DNA of 64,000 nucleotides from Micavibrio_A sp964423095 (GTDB taxonomy: Bacteria > Pseudomonadota > Alphaproteobacteria > Micavibrionales > Micavibrionaceae), in NCBI GenBank assembly GCA_964423095.1, contig CAYRDI010000004.1, forward strand, positions 1-64,000, given 5' to 3'. Shown here piece after piece: positions 51,537 to 61,233 of the stretch (the first letter of the stretch is position 1; every line of letters starts with the position of its first letter). Made by a program: the position numbers and the translations under genes. The notes beneath the pieces are model-generated. The model worked only from the letters and a program-made list of their open reading frames with translations. It was not told where the DNA came from and did no database searches.

Positions 51537-54008
51537 TTGAGCGCCGACAACCTCGTCATCGTTGAATCGCCCGCAAAGGCCAAGACCATTAATAAGTATC
51601 TTGGCGGGGATTTTTACGTGCTGGCCTCTTATGGCCATGTCCGCGACCTCGTGAGCAAGGACGGCTCCGTCCTCCCCGACGATGATTTCGCGATGAAGTG
51701 GGAATTGTCCGAACGCGCCGATAAAAACGTCCGTGACATCAAAAAGGCCGTGAAGGCGGCAAAGTCCGTTTACCTCGCCACCGACCCTGATCGCGAAGGG
51801 GAAGCCATTTCGTGGCACATCAAGGAAATTTTAAATGACGGCGATTTGTTGAAAGGCAAAAACCTGCAACGTGTCACATTCAACGAGATCACGAAGAAGG
51901 CCGTGCAGGATGCGTTTTCCCACGCCCGCGGTCTGGATCAGGATTTGATCGATGCGTATCTCGCCCGCCGCGCGCTCGATTATCTGGTGGGGTTCAACCT
52001 TTCGCCGATCCTGTGGCGCAAATTGCCGGGATCAAAATCCGCAGGCCGCGTGCAGTCTGTCGCGCTAAAACTCATCTGCGAACGTGAAGCGGAAATCGAA
52101 AAATTCCGATCGCAGGAATACTGGAGCATCGAAGCCCTGCTGCATTCCAAGGATGGTGCGCCCTTTACCGCCCGCCTCACCCACCTTGCCGGGAACAAAC
52201 TCGACAAGCTCGATATTACGTCCGGTGATGCCGCGCAAAAAGCGGCGGCGCGCATCCGTGCCAAAAACCTTGTCATTCAAAAGATTGAAAAAAAGCAGGT
52301 ACGGCGTAACCCGTCCCCGCCCTTTATCACATCGTCCTTGCAGATCGAAGCCTCGCGCCAGCTTGGGCTTTCCGCCTCGCAAACCATGCGGGTCGCGCAA
52401 AACCTTTATGAAGACGGTTTCATCACCTATATGCGTACCGATGGAACGACGCTGTCCGAAGATGCGGTGAAACAGGCGCGCGGATTGATCGCCAAAAACT
52501 ATGGCGACCGGTACCTGCCCGATGCGCCGCGTCTTTACAAATCAAAGGCCAAAAACGCGCAGGAAGCCCACGAAGCCATTCGCCCCACCGATCTTTCGGT
52601 ATCGCCAAGCAGCCATAACGCCCCGCGTGATGATCTGCAACGCAAAGTGTATGATTTGATCTGGAAACGCACGATGGCATCGCAAATGGAAAACGCGGTG
52701 CTGGATCAGGTGGCCGCCGACATTTCGGACGGCACGGATGATGTGATTTTGCGTGCGACAGGTTCCACCGTCACGTTCGATGGTTTCCTGACCCTTTATA
52801 CGGACAGCAAGGACGATGATGCGGAAGACGAAGAAAACCGCCGCTTACCGCCTTTGAACGAAGGGGATGGGACGAAGTTGCAAGACATCCGCACCAACCA
52901 GCATTTTACGCAGCCCCCGCCCCGCTATACCGAAGCCTCTTTGGTGAAAAAGCTCGAAGAGCTTGGCATCGGCCGCCCGTCCACCTACGCCTCTATCCTG
53001 CAGGTCTTGCGGGACCGCAAATATGTGGTGATGGACAAGAAACGATTCATCCCTGAAGACCGCGGCCGTTTGGTCACCACCTTCCTGCAACGATTCTTCA
53101 CGCGCTATGTGGATTATGATTTTACCGCAAACCTTGAAGAAGAGCTTGATGTCATTGCCTCGGGTCAGGTGGAATGGAAAGAGGCGTTGCGCCAGTTCTG
53201 GATCGATTTCAACCGGATCATCGAAGAAACCAAGGGGTTGAAAATTTCCGAGGTTATCGACCACCTGGATGAAGAACTCGGCCCCCACTTCTTCCCCAAC
53301 GGAGATGCGGACCGGAAATGCCCCGCCTGTAACGCGGGCCGCCTGTCCTTGAAATTCGGCAAATTCGGCGCGTTTATCGGTTGCACCAACTATCCGGAAT
53401 GCCGCTTTACCAAACCGCTGGAAATCGCGGGCGGTGAAGATGGCGAGGAAAAAGATGCCGCCGCCGCGCTCGCCAACGAACCCAAAATCCTCGGCACCGA
53501 TCCAGAAAGCGGGCGGTCTGTTTCGCTTCGCCGCGGCCCTTACGGCCCCTATGTGCAGATCGACCCGCCCGAAGAATCCAAGGACAAACCCAAACGTCAG
53601 GGCGTTCCCAAGGGTGTGGAACTTGCCACGCTTGATCTCGCCGCCGCGCTCAAACTGCTTGCACTGCCCCGCATCGTCGGCACACATCCGGACGACGGGA
53701 AAACGATTGAAGCGGGAATTGGCCGGTTCGGCCCCTATTTGAAACACAACGGCCGATTTAAATCCCTTAAAAAGGATGACGATGTGATGGTTATCGGCAT
53801 GAACCGCGCCGTGGAGCTTCTGGCCGAACCCGTCAAGGAAACTTGGCGGACAAAGAAGAAAGCCGAAATGCAGGCAAAGAAAGAAGCGGAAAAAGCGGAA
53901 AAAGCCGCCGCCAAGGCCGCCAAAAAGAAACCGGCGAAAAAGGCACCCGCCAAGAAAAAAACCGCCGCCAAAAAGAAACCGGCTGCGAAGAAAAACAGCG
54001 AAAAATAA
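51537..54008 (+). CDS. topA: DNA topoisomerase I
   Basis: Type IA enzyme that relaxes negative supercoils. 823 residues. The TOPRIM start is LVIVESPAKAKTINKYL with ATDPDREGEAISWH as the acidic triad, the catalytic Tyr lies in EDGFITYMRTDGT, and SARRLEELGIGRPSTYA-like KLEELGIGRPSTYASIL follows. One zinc finger (CPACNAGRLSLKFGKFGAFIGC, cited in part), repeated C-terminal zinc-like domains and a long Lys/Ala tail end the protein. The start is TTG with AAGGA nine bases before it. Confidence 0.97.
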   Translation: MSADNLVIVESPAKAKTINKYLGGDFYVLASYGHVRDLVSKDGSVLPDDDFAMKWELSERADKNVRDIKKAVKAAKSVYLATDPDREGEAISWHIKEILNDGDLLKGKNLQRVTFNEITKKAVQDAFSHARGLDQDLIDAYLARRALDYLVGFNLSPILWRKLPGSKSAGRVQSVALKLICEREAEIEKFRSQEYWSIEALLHSKDGAPFTARLTHLAGNKLDKLDITSGDAAQKAAARIRAKNLVIQKIEKKQVRRNPSPPFITSSLQIEASRQLGLSASQTMRVAQNLYEDGFITYMRTDGTTLSEDAVKQARGLIAKNYGDRYLPDAPRLYKSKAKNAQEAHEAIRPTDLSVSPSSHNAPRDDLQRKVYDLIWKRTMASQMENAVLDQVAADISDGTDDVILRATGSTVTFDGFLTLYTDSKDDDAEDEENRRLPPLNEGDGTKLQDIRTNQHFTQPPPRYTEASLVKKLEELGIGRPSTYASILQVLRDRKYVVMDKKRFIPEDRGRLVTTFLQRFFTRYVDYDFTANLEEELDVIASGQVEWKEALRQFWIDFNRIIEETKGLKISEVIDHLDEELGPHFFPNGDADRKCPACNAGRLSLKFGKFGAFIGCTNYPECRFTKPLEIAGGEDGEEKDAAAALANEPKILGTDPESGRSVSLRRGPYGPYVQIDPPEESKDKPKRQGVPKGVELATLDLAAALKLLALPRIVGTHPDDGKTIEAGIGRFGPYLKHNGRFKSLKKDDDVMVIGMNRAVELLAEPVKETWRTKKKAEMQAKKEAEKAEKAAAKAAKKKPAKKAPAKKKTAAKKKPAAKKNSEK

Positions 54009-54074
54009 TGAACAAAATCCCTTTTACATCTGGAAGTCATTGGCAGAACGTCCAAATGGCTTATGCTTTCTATT

Positions 54075-56509
54075 ATGAGTAAAACACCCGACAAAGACAC
54101 CATTTTAAAATTGATCGCGGAGGCAACGGCGCCATTGTCCAAACGTGATGTGGTACAGGCATTCGGGATCAAGGGTGATGACCGCCGCGACATCAAGGAT
54201 ATTTTGCGTGAACTGGAGGCCGAAGGCTCCATCGTCAAAACCCGCGGACAGGAATATACGGTGCCCAAAGGATTGCCGTCCGTTGCGGTTGTCGAGGTGT
54301 ACGAAATCGACATCGATGGCGATGTGTTCGCCCACCCGACCGAATGGAACGAAACCGTTCAGGGGCCGAAACCGAAAATCGAAATCATTCCCGATGCGAA
54401 AAAAGGCCACACAACATTAAAAGAGCGTGACCGCGCCCTTGTTGCGCTCAAACGCTATTCCGATGCGCTCTATGAAGGAAAGGTGATCCGGAAGCTCGAT
54501 GATCCGCGCGGGCTGGTCATGGGTTTGCTGGTACGGCAGAAAAAGGGGTATGTCCTGCAACCTGCCAACAAACGCGCCAAACATGATTTCGATGTTGCGC
54601 AGGAAGATTTGAACGATGCAAAAGACGGCGACCTTGTGGTGGGGGAAATCCAGCCATCGCGCGGTCTGACCCGCAAAAAAGTCCGCATCACGCGCATTAT
54701 CGGACGTCAGGATGATGCGAAGGCCATTTCGTTGATCGCGCTTTACGAGGCAGGCCTGCATGAAACCTTCCCCGCCGATGTGATTGCCGAAACCGATGGG
54801 ATGAGCGTACCGGATTTGAAGGGACGCGAGGATTTGCGGGATTATCCGCTTGTGACCATCGATGGCGAAGATGCGCGCGATTTCGACGATGCCGTGTTCG
54901 CACAAAAAGAAGAGGATGGCGGATACCACCTGATCGTCGCCATTGCCGATGTTGCCTATTACGTCCGCCCCAATTCCGCGCTGGACAAAGAAGCCTATCG
55001 CCGCGGCAATTCCACATACTTTCCCGACCGCGTTGTGCCGATGTTGCCCGAAGCCTTGTCCAACGATCTTTGTTCGTTACGCCCAAAAGAAAACCGTGCC
55101 TGTATGGCCTTTCACATGCGTATCGACACATCGGGCGGATTGAGGAGCTTTAAGATCGTGCGCGGCATCATGCGCTCCGAAGCGCGTCTGACGTACGATC
55201 AAGTGCAGGCGGCGAAGGACGGTGAGCCATCCGATCTGACCGATCCGCTCATGGAACGCGTGATTAATCCGCTCTATGAAGCCTATGACATTCTGGACAA
55301 AGCACGCATTCAACGCGGCGCGCTGGACCTTGACCTTCCCGAACGCAAAATCATCGTCGATAAAAACGGCAACATGACCGGCGTGCGAAACCGTGAACGG
55401 TACGATTCCCACAAGCTGATCGAAGAATTCATGATCCTTGCCAACGTTGCGGCGGCAAAGGCGCTGGAACAAAAAAATGCACCCTGTGTGTACCGCGTGC
55501 ATGACCGGCCATCCAAAGAAAAGCTGGACAGCGCGGCGGAATTTTTGGAATCGTTCGATCTTTCCATCCCCAAGGGCCAGAACGTTAAACCGGCACAGCT
55601 CAATGCCATTTTGCACAAGGCAAAATCATCCCCCTATTCCCATCTGGTCAGCGAAGTGATTTTAAGATCGCAGGNNNNNNNNNNNNNNNNNNNNNNNNNN
55701 NNNNNNNNNNNNNNNNNNNNNNNNNNNNNNNNNNNNNNNNNNNNNNNNNNNNNNNNNNNNNNNNNNNNNNNNNNGCAAAATCATCCCCCTATTCCCATCT
55801 GGTCAGCGAAGTGATTTTAAGATCGCAGGCACAGGCCGTCTATGACCCCGAAAATATCGGCCATTACGGGCTGGCTCTCCAACGCTACGCGCACTTCACC
55901 TCCCCCATCCGCCGCTATGCGGACTTGCTCGTCCACCGTTCGCTCATCCGCGCCTACGACCTTGGTCCCGGCGGGTTGACCGATGAAGAGGCCGTGACGA
56001 TGGAAGAGCGCGCCGAACATATCTCCCAAACCGAACGCACATCGGCCGAAGCCGAACGCAACTCCGTTGACCGTTTCACCGCCAAATGGATGAGCCAGCG
56101 GATCGGCGATGAATTTACGGGCCGGATTAACGGCGTGACGCGCTTTGGCCTGTTTGTCACGCTCGATGAAAACGGCGCGGACGGGCTGGTCCCCATCCGG
56201 ACCCTGCCCCAGGATTATTATATCCATGATGAAAAACAGCACGCGCTGATCGGCCGGAAAGGCGGCATTACCTATCGCCTCGGCGGGAAATTAACCATCC
56301 GGATCGTGGAGGCAGATGGTCTTACGGGCAGCTCGGTGTTCGAGGTCGTGGGCAAGGACGGAGCGGATTTAATGGGGGTAAAATTCAAAACCCCTAATAA
56401 TGCATTGCGAAATTCCAGAACACGGGATAAAGATAGATCCTATAAAAAGAAAAATGACCGCCCGGGTAAAAGTTTTAAAAACAAAAAGGGCGGCAAAAAA
56501 CGGCGATAA
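54075..56509 (+). CDS. rnr: Ribonuclease R, interrupted by a false assembly gap
   Basis: Processive 3'-5' exoribonuclease for structured RNA. An N-terminal helix-turn-helix (LSKRDVVQAFGIKGDDRRDI) and cold-shock domains precede the RNB catalytic domain (TIDGEDARDFDDAVFA). An S1 domain (DEFTGRINGVTRFGLFVTLD) and a basic tail close the protein. The 100 Ns at 55675-55774 lie in the RNB domain. Removing them and one 55-base flank gives a continuous frame of 759 residues with LRSQAQAVYDPENIGHYGLAL across the join, as in other RNase R proteins. I chose the ATG at 54075 (MSKTPDKD); an ATG lies four codons earlier. Confidence 0.95.
55620..55829. repeat. 55-bp contig-end duplication around the rnr gap
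   Basis: Identical copies at 55620-55674 and 55775-55829, the same length as at the ftsA gap. An assembler overlap, not a biological repeat. Confidence 0.95.
55675..55774. other. Scaffold gap of 100 Ns inside rnr (probably false)
   Basis: Exactly 100 Ns between identical 55-base flanks (55620-55674 and 55775-55829). Collapsing them keeps the rnr frame. Confidence 0.95.
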
Positions 56510-56553
56510 ACAGGCGTGTGTTTTTACTGTGTAATCTAACAGGGAGATACCGC

Positions 56554-57945
56554 GTGACCGATTCCAGCCCCAAGCACACCGAAAATGTGCCCCTTATTTC
56601 TTATGTTACCCGCAGACTGATCATTGGAAAAAAACACCATAACGCACAGGCCATTGAATCGGCCTTGGGTGTAAAAATATCGGCACCCAATGAAACGCTC
56701 AATGAAACGCAATCGCCGTTGATCAAGATTGTCGGCCCGCAGAAAAATGTCCGCGCCGCTTGCGAGGTTATCCGCCAGCTCGACCAGAAGGCCAAGATCA
56801 TAGCCGATAGAGAAGGACTGTCCAGAACCGGAGATGTAAGACCGGAACATTCTGCGCATTTACAAGTCGATCGCAACAATCTTCTGAAACCTGCCATTAA
56901 AGAATTGGGATTGCCGGCTTTAAAAAAGCCCCAAAAGGCCGGCCCGGCATTTGATGCTGCCGCGGCGCAAGAGAAAAGGATGGCTGAACCGCCAAAACCC
57001 ACAGCACCAACCAAACCGCGTTTCGATATTCGTTTTCGCGATGCGTTTGCACCCAGAAATGCATCACAAGCATTGATGCATGTCGCCTGCAAAGATCGTA
57101 ACAATGATTACGTTTTTGCCTCCGGCCCGTTCGGCGGCGGAAAAACGATTTCACCTCTCGCCGCCGGGCTTGAACTTTATACTACCGGAGAAATCAGGGA
57201 AGTTATCGTGATCCGCCCGCCAACCACGGCCAGCAAACATAACCCCGGTGCCATGCCCGGCGATGCCCGTAAAAAGGATGCTCCCTATACCAACAGCGGC
57301 ATCGCCAGCAACATCTCCACGTTAACCCACCACACGATGGATGAGTTGATCAAGCATAAGGTCGTGCGGGCCATGACACCAATTTTTGAAATCGGCGAGA
57401 CGTACAAAAATGCATTTGTTTTGGTCGATGAAGCGCAAAACCTGAACCGGCGTCAGGTCGAACTGATGGCCGGACGCCTTGGCGAAGGATCGATCATGGT
57501 GTTCGTCGGGGATTTCGGCGGGCGGCAAAACGACCTGCCCAACGAAATACCGGGCCTCGCCCACCTGATCGCCACACAGGGCAAGGCGGCTATGAAAAAT
57601 CGTGTGCTGGGAGGAAGAACGGCCTATGTGGCCTTTCAGGCTGATGATTCTGCGGCACGGAACTCCATTCTCCCCCATGTCAGCCGCGCTTTTACCAATC
57701 CGGAAGAAGAATATGCCTCTTTGCTGGAAGCGTTCGATGCCCACGGAAGAAATCCGGCCTTGGTCGCCATCATCGATAAAACCGTTGCCTATGCGCAGCA
57801 AGCTCTTGAAAAAGCAGCAGAAATGACATTAAATCGTTACGATCTCCAGCTCAAATCCCAATATCCCGGCTTCTTTGCCGAAAATACCAATGTGACCCCG
57901 TTCTCCAAAGCGCGGGGCACCAAACCCGTCGCACGCCCGGCCTAA
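56554..57945 (+). CDS. PhoH-like ATPase with N-terminal KH-like domain
   Basis: Predicted RNA-linked ATPase of 463 residues. Residues 15-78 look like a KH fold (VTRRLIIGKKHHNAQAIESA ... IKIVGPQKNVRAACEVIRQL). After a linker, the PhoH domain has Walker A GPFGGGKT (191-198), Walker B FVLVDEAQNLNRRQVEL (from 288) and the sensor VFVGDFGGRQNDLP. Usual PhoH proteins read GPAGTGKT, and the segment after Walker A (RPPTTASKHNPGAMPGDARK) is also divergent. The GTG at 56554 is taken as start because GGGAGA lies six bases before it. It follows rnr by 44 bases, so a joint role in RNA turnover is plausible. Confidence 0.85.
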   Translation: MTDSSPKHTENVPLISYVTRRLIIGKKHHNAQAIESALGVKISAPNETLNETQSPLIKIVGPQKNVRAACEVIRQLDQKAKIIADREGLSRTGDVRPEHSAHLQVDRNNLLKPAIKELGLPALKKPQKAGPAFDAAAAQEKRMAEPPKPTAPTKPRFDIRFRDAFAPRNASQALMHVACKDRNNDYVFASGPFGGGKTISPLAAGLELYTTGEIREVIVIRPPTTASKHNPGAMPGDARKKDAPYTNSGIASNISTLTHHTMDELIKHKVVRAMTPIFEIGETYKNAFVLVDEAQNLNRRQVELMAGRLGEGSIMVFVGDFGGRQNDLPNEIPGLAHLIATQGKAAMKNRVLGGRTAYVAFQADDSAARNSILPHVSRAFTNPEEEYASLLEAFDAHGRNPALVAIIDKTVAYAQQALEKAAEMTLNRYDLQLKSQYPGFFAENTNVTPFSKARGTKPVARPA

Positions 57946-57953
57946 GGAATACC

Positions 57954-57981
57954 TTGACATCCGTGCCAAAATCCGTATTTT
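57954..57981 (+). promoter_or_regulatory. Sigma-70 type promoter of rpmG
   Basis: TTGACA (57954-57959), 16 bases, TATTTT (57976-57981), 33 bases before the rpmG ATG. The -35 box is a perfect match, as expected for a ribosomal protein gene. Confidence 0.75.
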
Positions 57982-58014
57982 GCAGGTCTAATTTCAAGGC
58001 AAAGGGCTAGAAAA

Positions 58015-58224
58015 ATGGCTAAAAAAGGCGGCGGCGCAACGAAAGTCCGCATGGAATCAACAGCTGGCACCGGTTTCCGGTACTACAAGAAAAAGGGCGC
58101 GAAGGCGACCGAAAAGCTGAAAATGAAGAAATACGACCCTTGGGCCGAAAACCCCGAAACGGGCAAAAAAGGCATGCATGTCGTCTTCGAAGAAAAGAAG
58201 ATGCCGCCGGCCAAGAAAAACTAA
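58015..58224 (+). CDS. rpmG: 50S ribosomal protein bL33, extended form
   Basis: Large-subunit ribosomal protein. 69 residues, against about 55 in most Alphaproteobacteria. The family core is KVRMESTAGTGFRYYKKKG, KLKMKKYDP and HVVFEEKKMP. Extra residues lie at the N-terminus (AKKGGGA), in the middle (WAENPETGKKGM) and at the end (PAKKN). No zinc-binding cysteines. It is a one-gene unit with its own promoter and terminator, next to pleD-divK as in many Alphaproteobacteria, though here it is convergent with them. Confidence 0.92.
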   Translation: MAKKGGGATKVRMESTAGTGFRYYKKKGAKATEKLKMKKYDPWAENPETGKKGMHVVFEEKKMPPAKKN

Positions 58225-58250
58225 GTCCCCGATACGGGATCAAAAACAAA

Positions 58251-58274
58251 GGCACCGTGATGGTGCCTTTTTTT
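58251..58274 (+). terminator. Rho-independent terminator of rpmG
   Basis: GGCACC-gtgat-GGTGCC followed by seven T. Confidence 0.9.
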
Positions 58275-58307
58275 ATGCGGCTGTGCAGGAGGTGTGCCGC
58301 CCCTCAC

Positions 58308-59735
58308 CTATTCGATAAAGGCGCGCGCTTCCTGCGTATAAGCGGACGGGTCCAGCCGCCCTTTGTTTTCAAAGACGACGCAATTCCGCCCGTCTTCCTT
58401 GGCCTGATACAGTGCATCGTCCGCGCGTTTCAAAACATCTTCCATGCGGGCATTGCCGCCTTCGATAATCGCCCCGCCGATCGAGGTAGTCACGGAAACC
58501 GAACCGCCCTCCACCTCCGCCGGAAAGGTTTCGTCCGAAATGGAACGGCGCAGACGTTCCCCGATGAAATACGCCATTTCGTGCGAAACATCAGGCAGGA
58601 TAACCACGAATTCTTCGCCACCCAAACGGGCCACAAGGTCGAACGACCGCAATGAATCCTGGACGCGTTTGGCAAATATTTTCAAAACGGCATCGCCCAC
58701 CGCATGGCCATAGGTATTGTTGAAGGTGCGGAAATGATCGACATCGAGCATCAGAACGCCCATGGATTTTTTGCTGACGCTGTTTTTTTGCAAAAGTTTT
58801 TGCAAGTGAACTTCAAAATAACGGCGGTTGTATAATCCGGTCAGGGGATCAGTCAGTGCCATGGAAAGGCTGAGTTCAAAGTTCGAGCGCAAGCGTTCCT
58901 GGAATCTTTTGCGGCGGATTTGCGTGCGTACGCGCGCGAGCAGTTCGTTCCGGTCCACAGGGCGGAGAATATAATCATGCGCCCCGATTTCAAGACCGTG
59001 CGCAATGCGCGGCATATCTTCTTCGTTCGCAATCATCAGAATGGGCACGGAACGCGTTTTTTCACTGGACCGCAGGTGCGAACACAGGCGAAGCCCATCT
59101 TCGTTTTTCAGGTTCAGACTGATGGCGATCAGATCATAATCTCCGGTGTTTATTTTCGGCATCGCCTGCATTCCGCTTTCGACGACATCGATCATATCCT
59201 TGTCCACCGCCAGCGTTTCGGAGAATTTCTTGCTTTCATAGCTCTGATCTTCCACGACGAGAATTCGTGCGTTTTCCACGGGTTCGTTCATCGCATTCGC
59301 GGCGCGATCCATCACGCCGAGCTGCGTGGCCGTATTTTCCCTCACCCGCCATTCATCGACCGTCATTTTCAGCCGAACGAGAGAGCGCACGCGGCTCATC
59401 AATGCCGTATCGTTCAATGGTTTGGAAAGAAAGTCGTCCGCGCCAGCTTCCAGCCCCTTGATCCGGTCGGCGGAATCGGTCAACGCCGTCACCATCACCA
59501 CCGGAATGTGCGCGGTCGCGGGATCGGCCTTGATCTGCTTGCAAACCTCGAACCCATCCATGCCGGGCATCATAACATCGAGCAAAACGATGTCCGGGCT
59601 TTGTTCCTTGACCTTTTGCAACGCATCCGGCCCGTTGGTTGCCGTCAGAACGTCATAATATTCGCTGGCCAGCTTGGCTTCCAGCAACTTGACGTTCGGC
59701 AAAATATCATCGACGACCAGTACGCGCGCTGACAT
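58308..59735 (-). CDS. pleD: Response regulator/diguanylate cyclase PleD
   Basis: Makes c-di-GMP on phosphorylation; in Caulobacter it drives the swarmer-to-stalked change. 475 residues. The first receiver has the phospho-acceptor Asp53 in IVLLDVMMPGMDG. The second receiver (about 155-270) lacks the acceptor Asp (DLIAISLNLKNEDG) and is the adaptor domain known from PleD. The GGDEF domain reads VARLGGEEFVVI with an RxxD inhibitory site (RSFD) five residues before it. It is 15 bases downstream of divK. Confidence 0.96.
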   Translation of the reverse strand: MSARVLVVDDILPNVKLLEAKLASEYYDVLTATNGPDALQKVKEQSPDIVLLDVMMPGMDGFEVCKQIKADPATAHIPVVMVTALTDSADRIKGLEAGADDFLSKPLNDTALMSRVRSLVRLKMTVDEWRVRENTATQLGVMDRAANAMNEPVENARILVVEDQSYESKKFSETLAVDKDMIDVVESGMQAMPKINTGDYDLIAISLNLKNEDGLRLCSHLRSSEKTRSVPILMIANEEDMPRIAHGLEIGAHDYILRPVDRNELLARVRTQIRRKRFQERLRSNFELSLSMALTDPLTGLYNRRYFEVHLQKLLQKNSVSKKSMGVLMLDVDHFRTFNNTYGHAVGDAVLKIFAKRVQDSLRSFDLVARLGGEEFVVILPDVSHEMAYFIGERLRRSISDETFPAEVEGGSVSVTTSIGGAIIEGGNARMEDVLKRADDALYQAKEDGRNCVVFENKGRLDPSAYTQEARAFIE

Positions 59736-59750
59736 ATCCTCTTGTGTCCT

Positions 59751-60272
59751 CTATTTTACCAGATCCTGCACATCGTCCTCGTCCTCATCAAAGAACGGAT
59801 CGATGGCATCATCGTTGTTGTTGTCTTCCCCGCCCGCATCGCGGATCTGGAAGTCGGGAGGGGTTTTGTTTTCTTCTGCCGCCGGTTCTTCAACGGCCGT
59901 TGCGGCTTTATCCAGATAGGTCTGGATCACCTCTAAAAACCGGGAAACCGAAATCGGTTTGGAAATGTAATCTTCGCAACCTCCCTGACGGATTTTTTCT
60001 TCATCGCCCTTCATGGCAAACGCCGTGACGGCGATGACAGGAATGGATTTCAGGGCTTCGTCCCCCTTTAGCCATTTGGTGACATCGAGGCCGGAAACTT
60101 CGGGAAGCTGAATGTCCATTAAAATGAGGTCGGGCTTTTTTTCACGCGCGATGTCCAGAACGTCCATGCCGTTGCGCGTTTCGATGGCGGCGATGCCATG
60201 CGCTTCGAGCAGATCACGAAAGAGCTTCATGTTCAGTTCGTTGTCCTCGACGATGAGAACCGTTTTTGTCAT
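59751..60272 (-). CDS. divK: Single-domain response regulator DivK with acidic extension
   Basis: Cell-fate regulator that, when phosphorylated, acts on the DivJ/PleC kinases and so on CtrA. 173 residues. The receiver is complete: VLIVEDNELNMKLFRDLLEA, Asp53 in LILMDIQLPEVSG, the Thr in VIAVTAFAMKGDEEKI and Lys in YISKPISVSRFLEVI. DivK is usually about 125 residues; here some 50 acidic residues follow (EDNNNDDAIDPFFDEDEDDV). The ATG at 60272 with AAGGG upstream is preferred to a longer frame. Operon with pleD. Confidence 0.93.
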   Translation of the reverse strand: MTKTVLIVEDNELNMKLFRDLLEAHGIAAIETRNGMDVLDIAREKKPDLILMDIQLPEVSGLDVTKWLKGDEALKSIPVIAVTAFAMKGDEEKIRQGGCEDYISKPISVSRFLEVIQTYLDKAATAVEEPAAEENKTPPDFQIRDAGGEDNNNDDAIDPFFDEDEDDVQDLVK

Positions 60273-60369
60273 GTTTTTAATGCCCTTAAACCCTGGATTG
60301 AGAACCCGTCCGAATAATAGCAAATGCTACCAGTGAAATGGTTACCAAAATCTTAAAAAAAACCTTTTC

Positions 60370-61233
60370 CTATGGTTTTTTAGGGACTTCCGGCGAATTT
60401 TCGCAGTTTTGCGCGGGTATTTTTTCCAAGGCGACCAATCGCTGGCGCACCGAAAATTCGTCATAATCAATGGTCATGTCCGAAATGACGCCGTTTTGCA
60501 AAAAAACCATGGTCATTTCGTAATCCGATTCTTCCTCCTGCGCTTTTTCCGGAAACACCGCCATGCGCACATACCACGCCTTGCCGCGCAACAGATCCGT
60601 ATCGATCTTGTCATTTTTGGTGACATTCTTTTGCGGATCGACGGCTTTGCCGATGAAGGCGTTGATCTGCACGGGGCCGTCTTCATCGCTGCCATCGAAA
60701 ATCTGCGCCGTGAAGAAACGATCGCCCGAAAGCGCATGGTCGATCAGTTGCATGGTGTGCGCTTGCGGGAAAAAAGCACCGGGGGCCAGATCATAGGATA
60801 GTTTTTCCGGCATGGTATAGACGGCCTTTCCACCCTTCTTCTCCAGTTCCGCATGGCCGCGCAGTTCCTGGTACAGTGATCCATCGCGGGAGCGGCGGGA
60901 GGTGAAGGAAAAATGATTGCCATCATCCGTTTCATAGGTCGAAAAATCCGAAGCGATCCGCATGGCCGGCGCATCCGCATATTCATAGGAGAGTTTGAAA
61001 TGATGGTCCGTGACCGATGCCCCGCAAACGGGTTTCCATTCATAAGACATTTGGCCGCTGATATTCTGCACCTGTGATCCGGAGTGCGTCGCGCTGAGCT
61101 GTATGTCATAGAGCGCGCGGTGGGCCACCAGCCCTTTGGCAATGGCGTCAAGCGATGCTGCGTGCGCCATGGACGGCATCAGGGCAGGCAGCGTTGCCAG
61201 CATCAGCATGGAAGAAGTCCGCATCAATGACAT
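60370..61233 (-). CDS. eipB: Cell envelope integrity protein EipB (DUF1849)
   Basis: Periplasmic beta-spiral protein; EipB of Brucella is needed for envelope integrity. 287 residues with a signal peptide ending MPSMAHA, then LVAHRALYDIQLSATHSGSQ, GQMSYEWKPVCGA and the C-terminal Cys in PAQNCENSPE. The two cysteines match the conserved disulfide of the family. The ATG at 61233 follows AGGGG by five bases and is preferred to a frame open 57 bases longer. Confidence 0.9.
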   Translation of the reverse strand: MSLMRTSSMLMLATLPALMPSMAHAASLDAIAKGLVAHRALYDIQLSATHSGSQVQNISGQMSYEWKPVCGASVTDHHFKLSYEYADAPAMRIASDFSTYETDDGNHFSFTSRRSRDGSLYQELRGHAELEKKGGKAVYTMPEKLSYDLAPGAFFPQAHTMQLIDHALSGDRFFTAQIFDGSDEDGPVQINAFIGKAVDPQKNVTKNDKIDTDLLRGKAWYVRMAVFPEKAQEEESDYEMTMVFLQNGVISDMTIDYDEFSVRQRLVALEKIPAQNCENSPEVPKKP

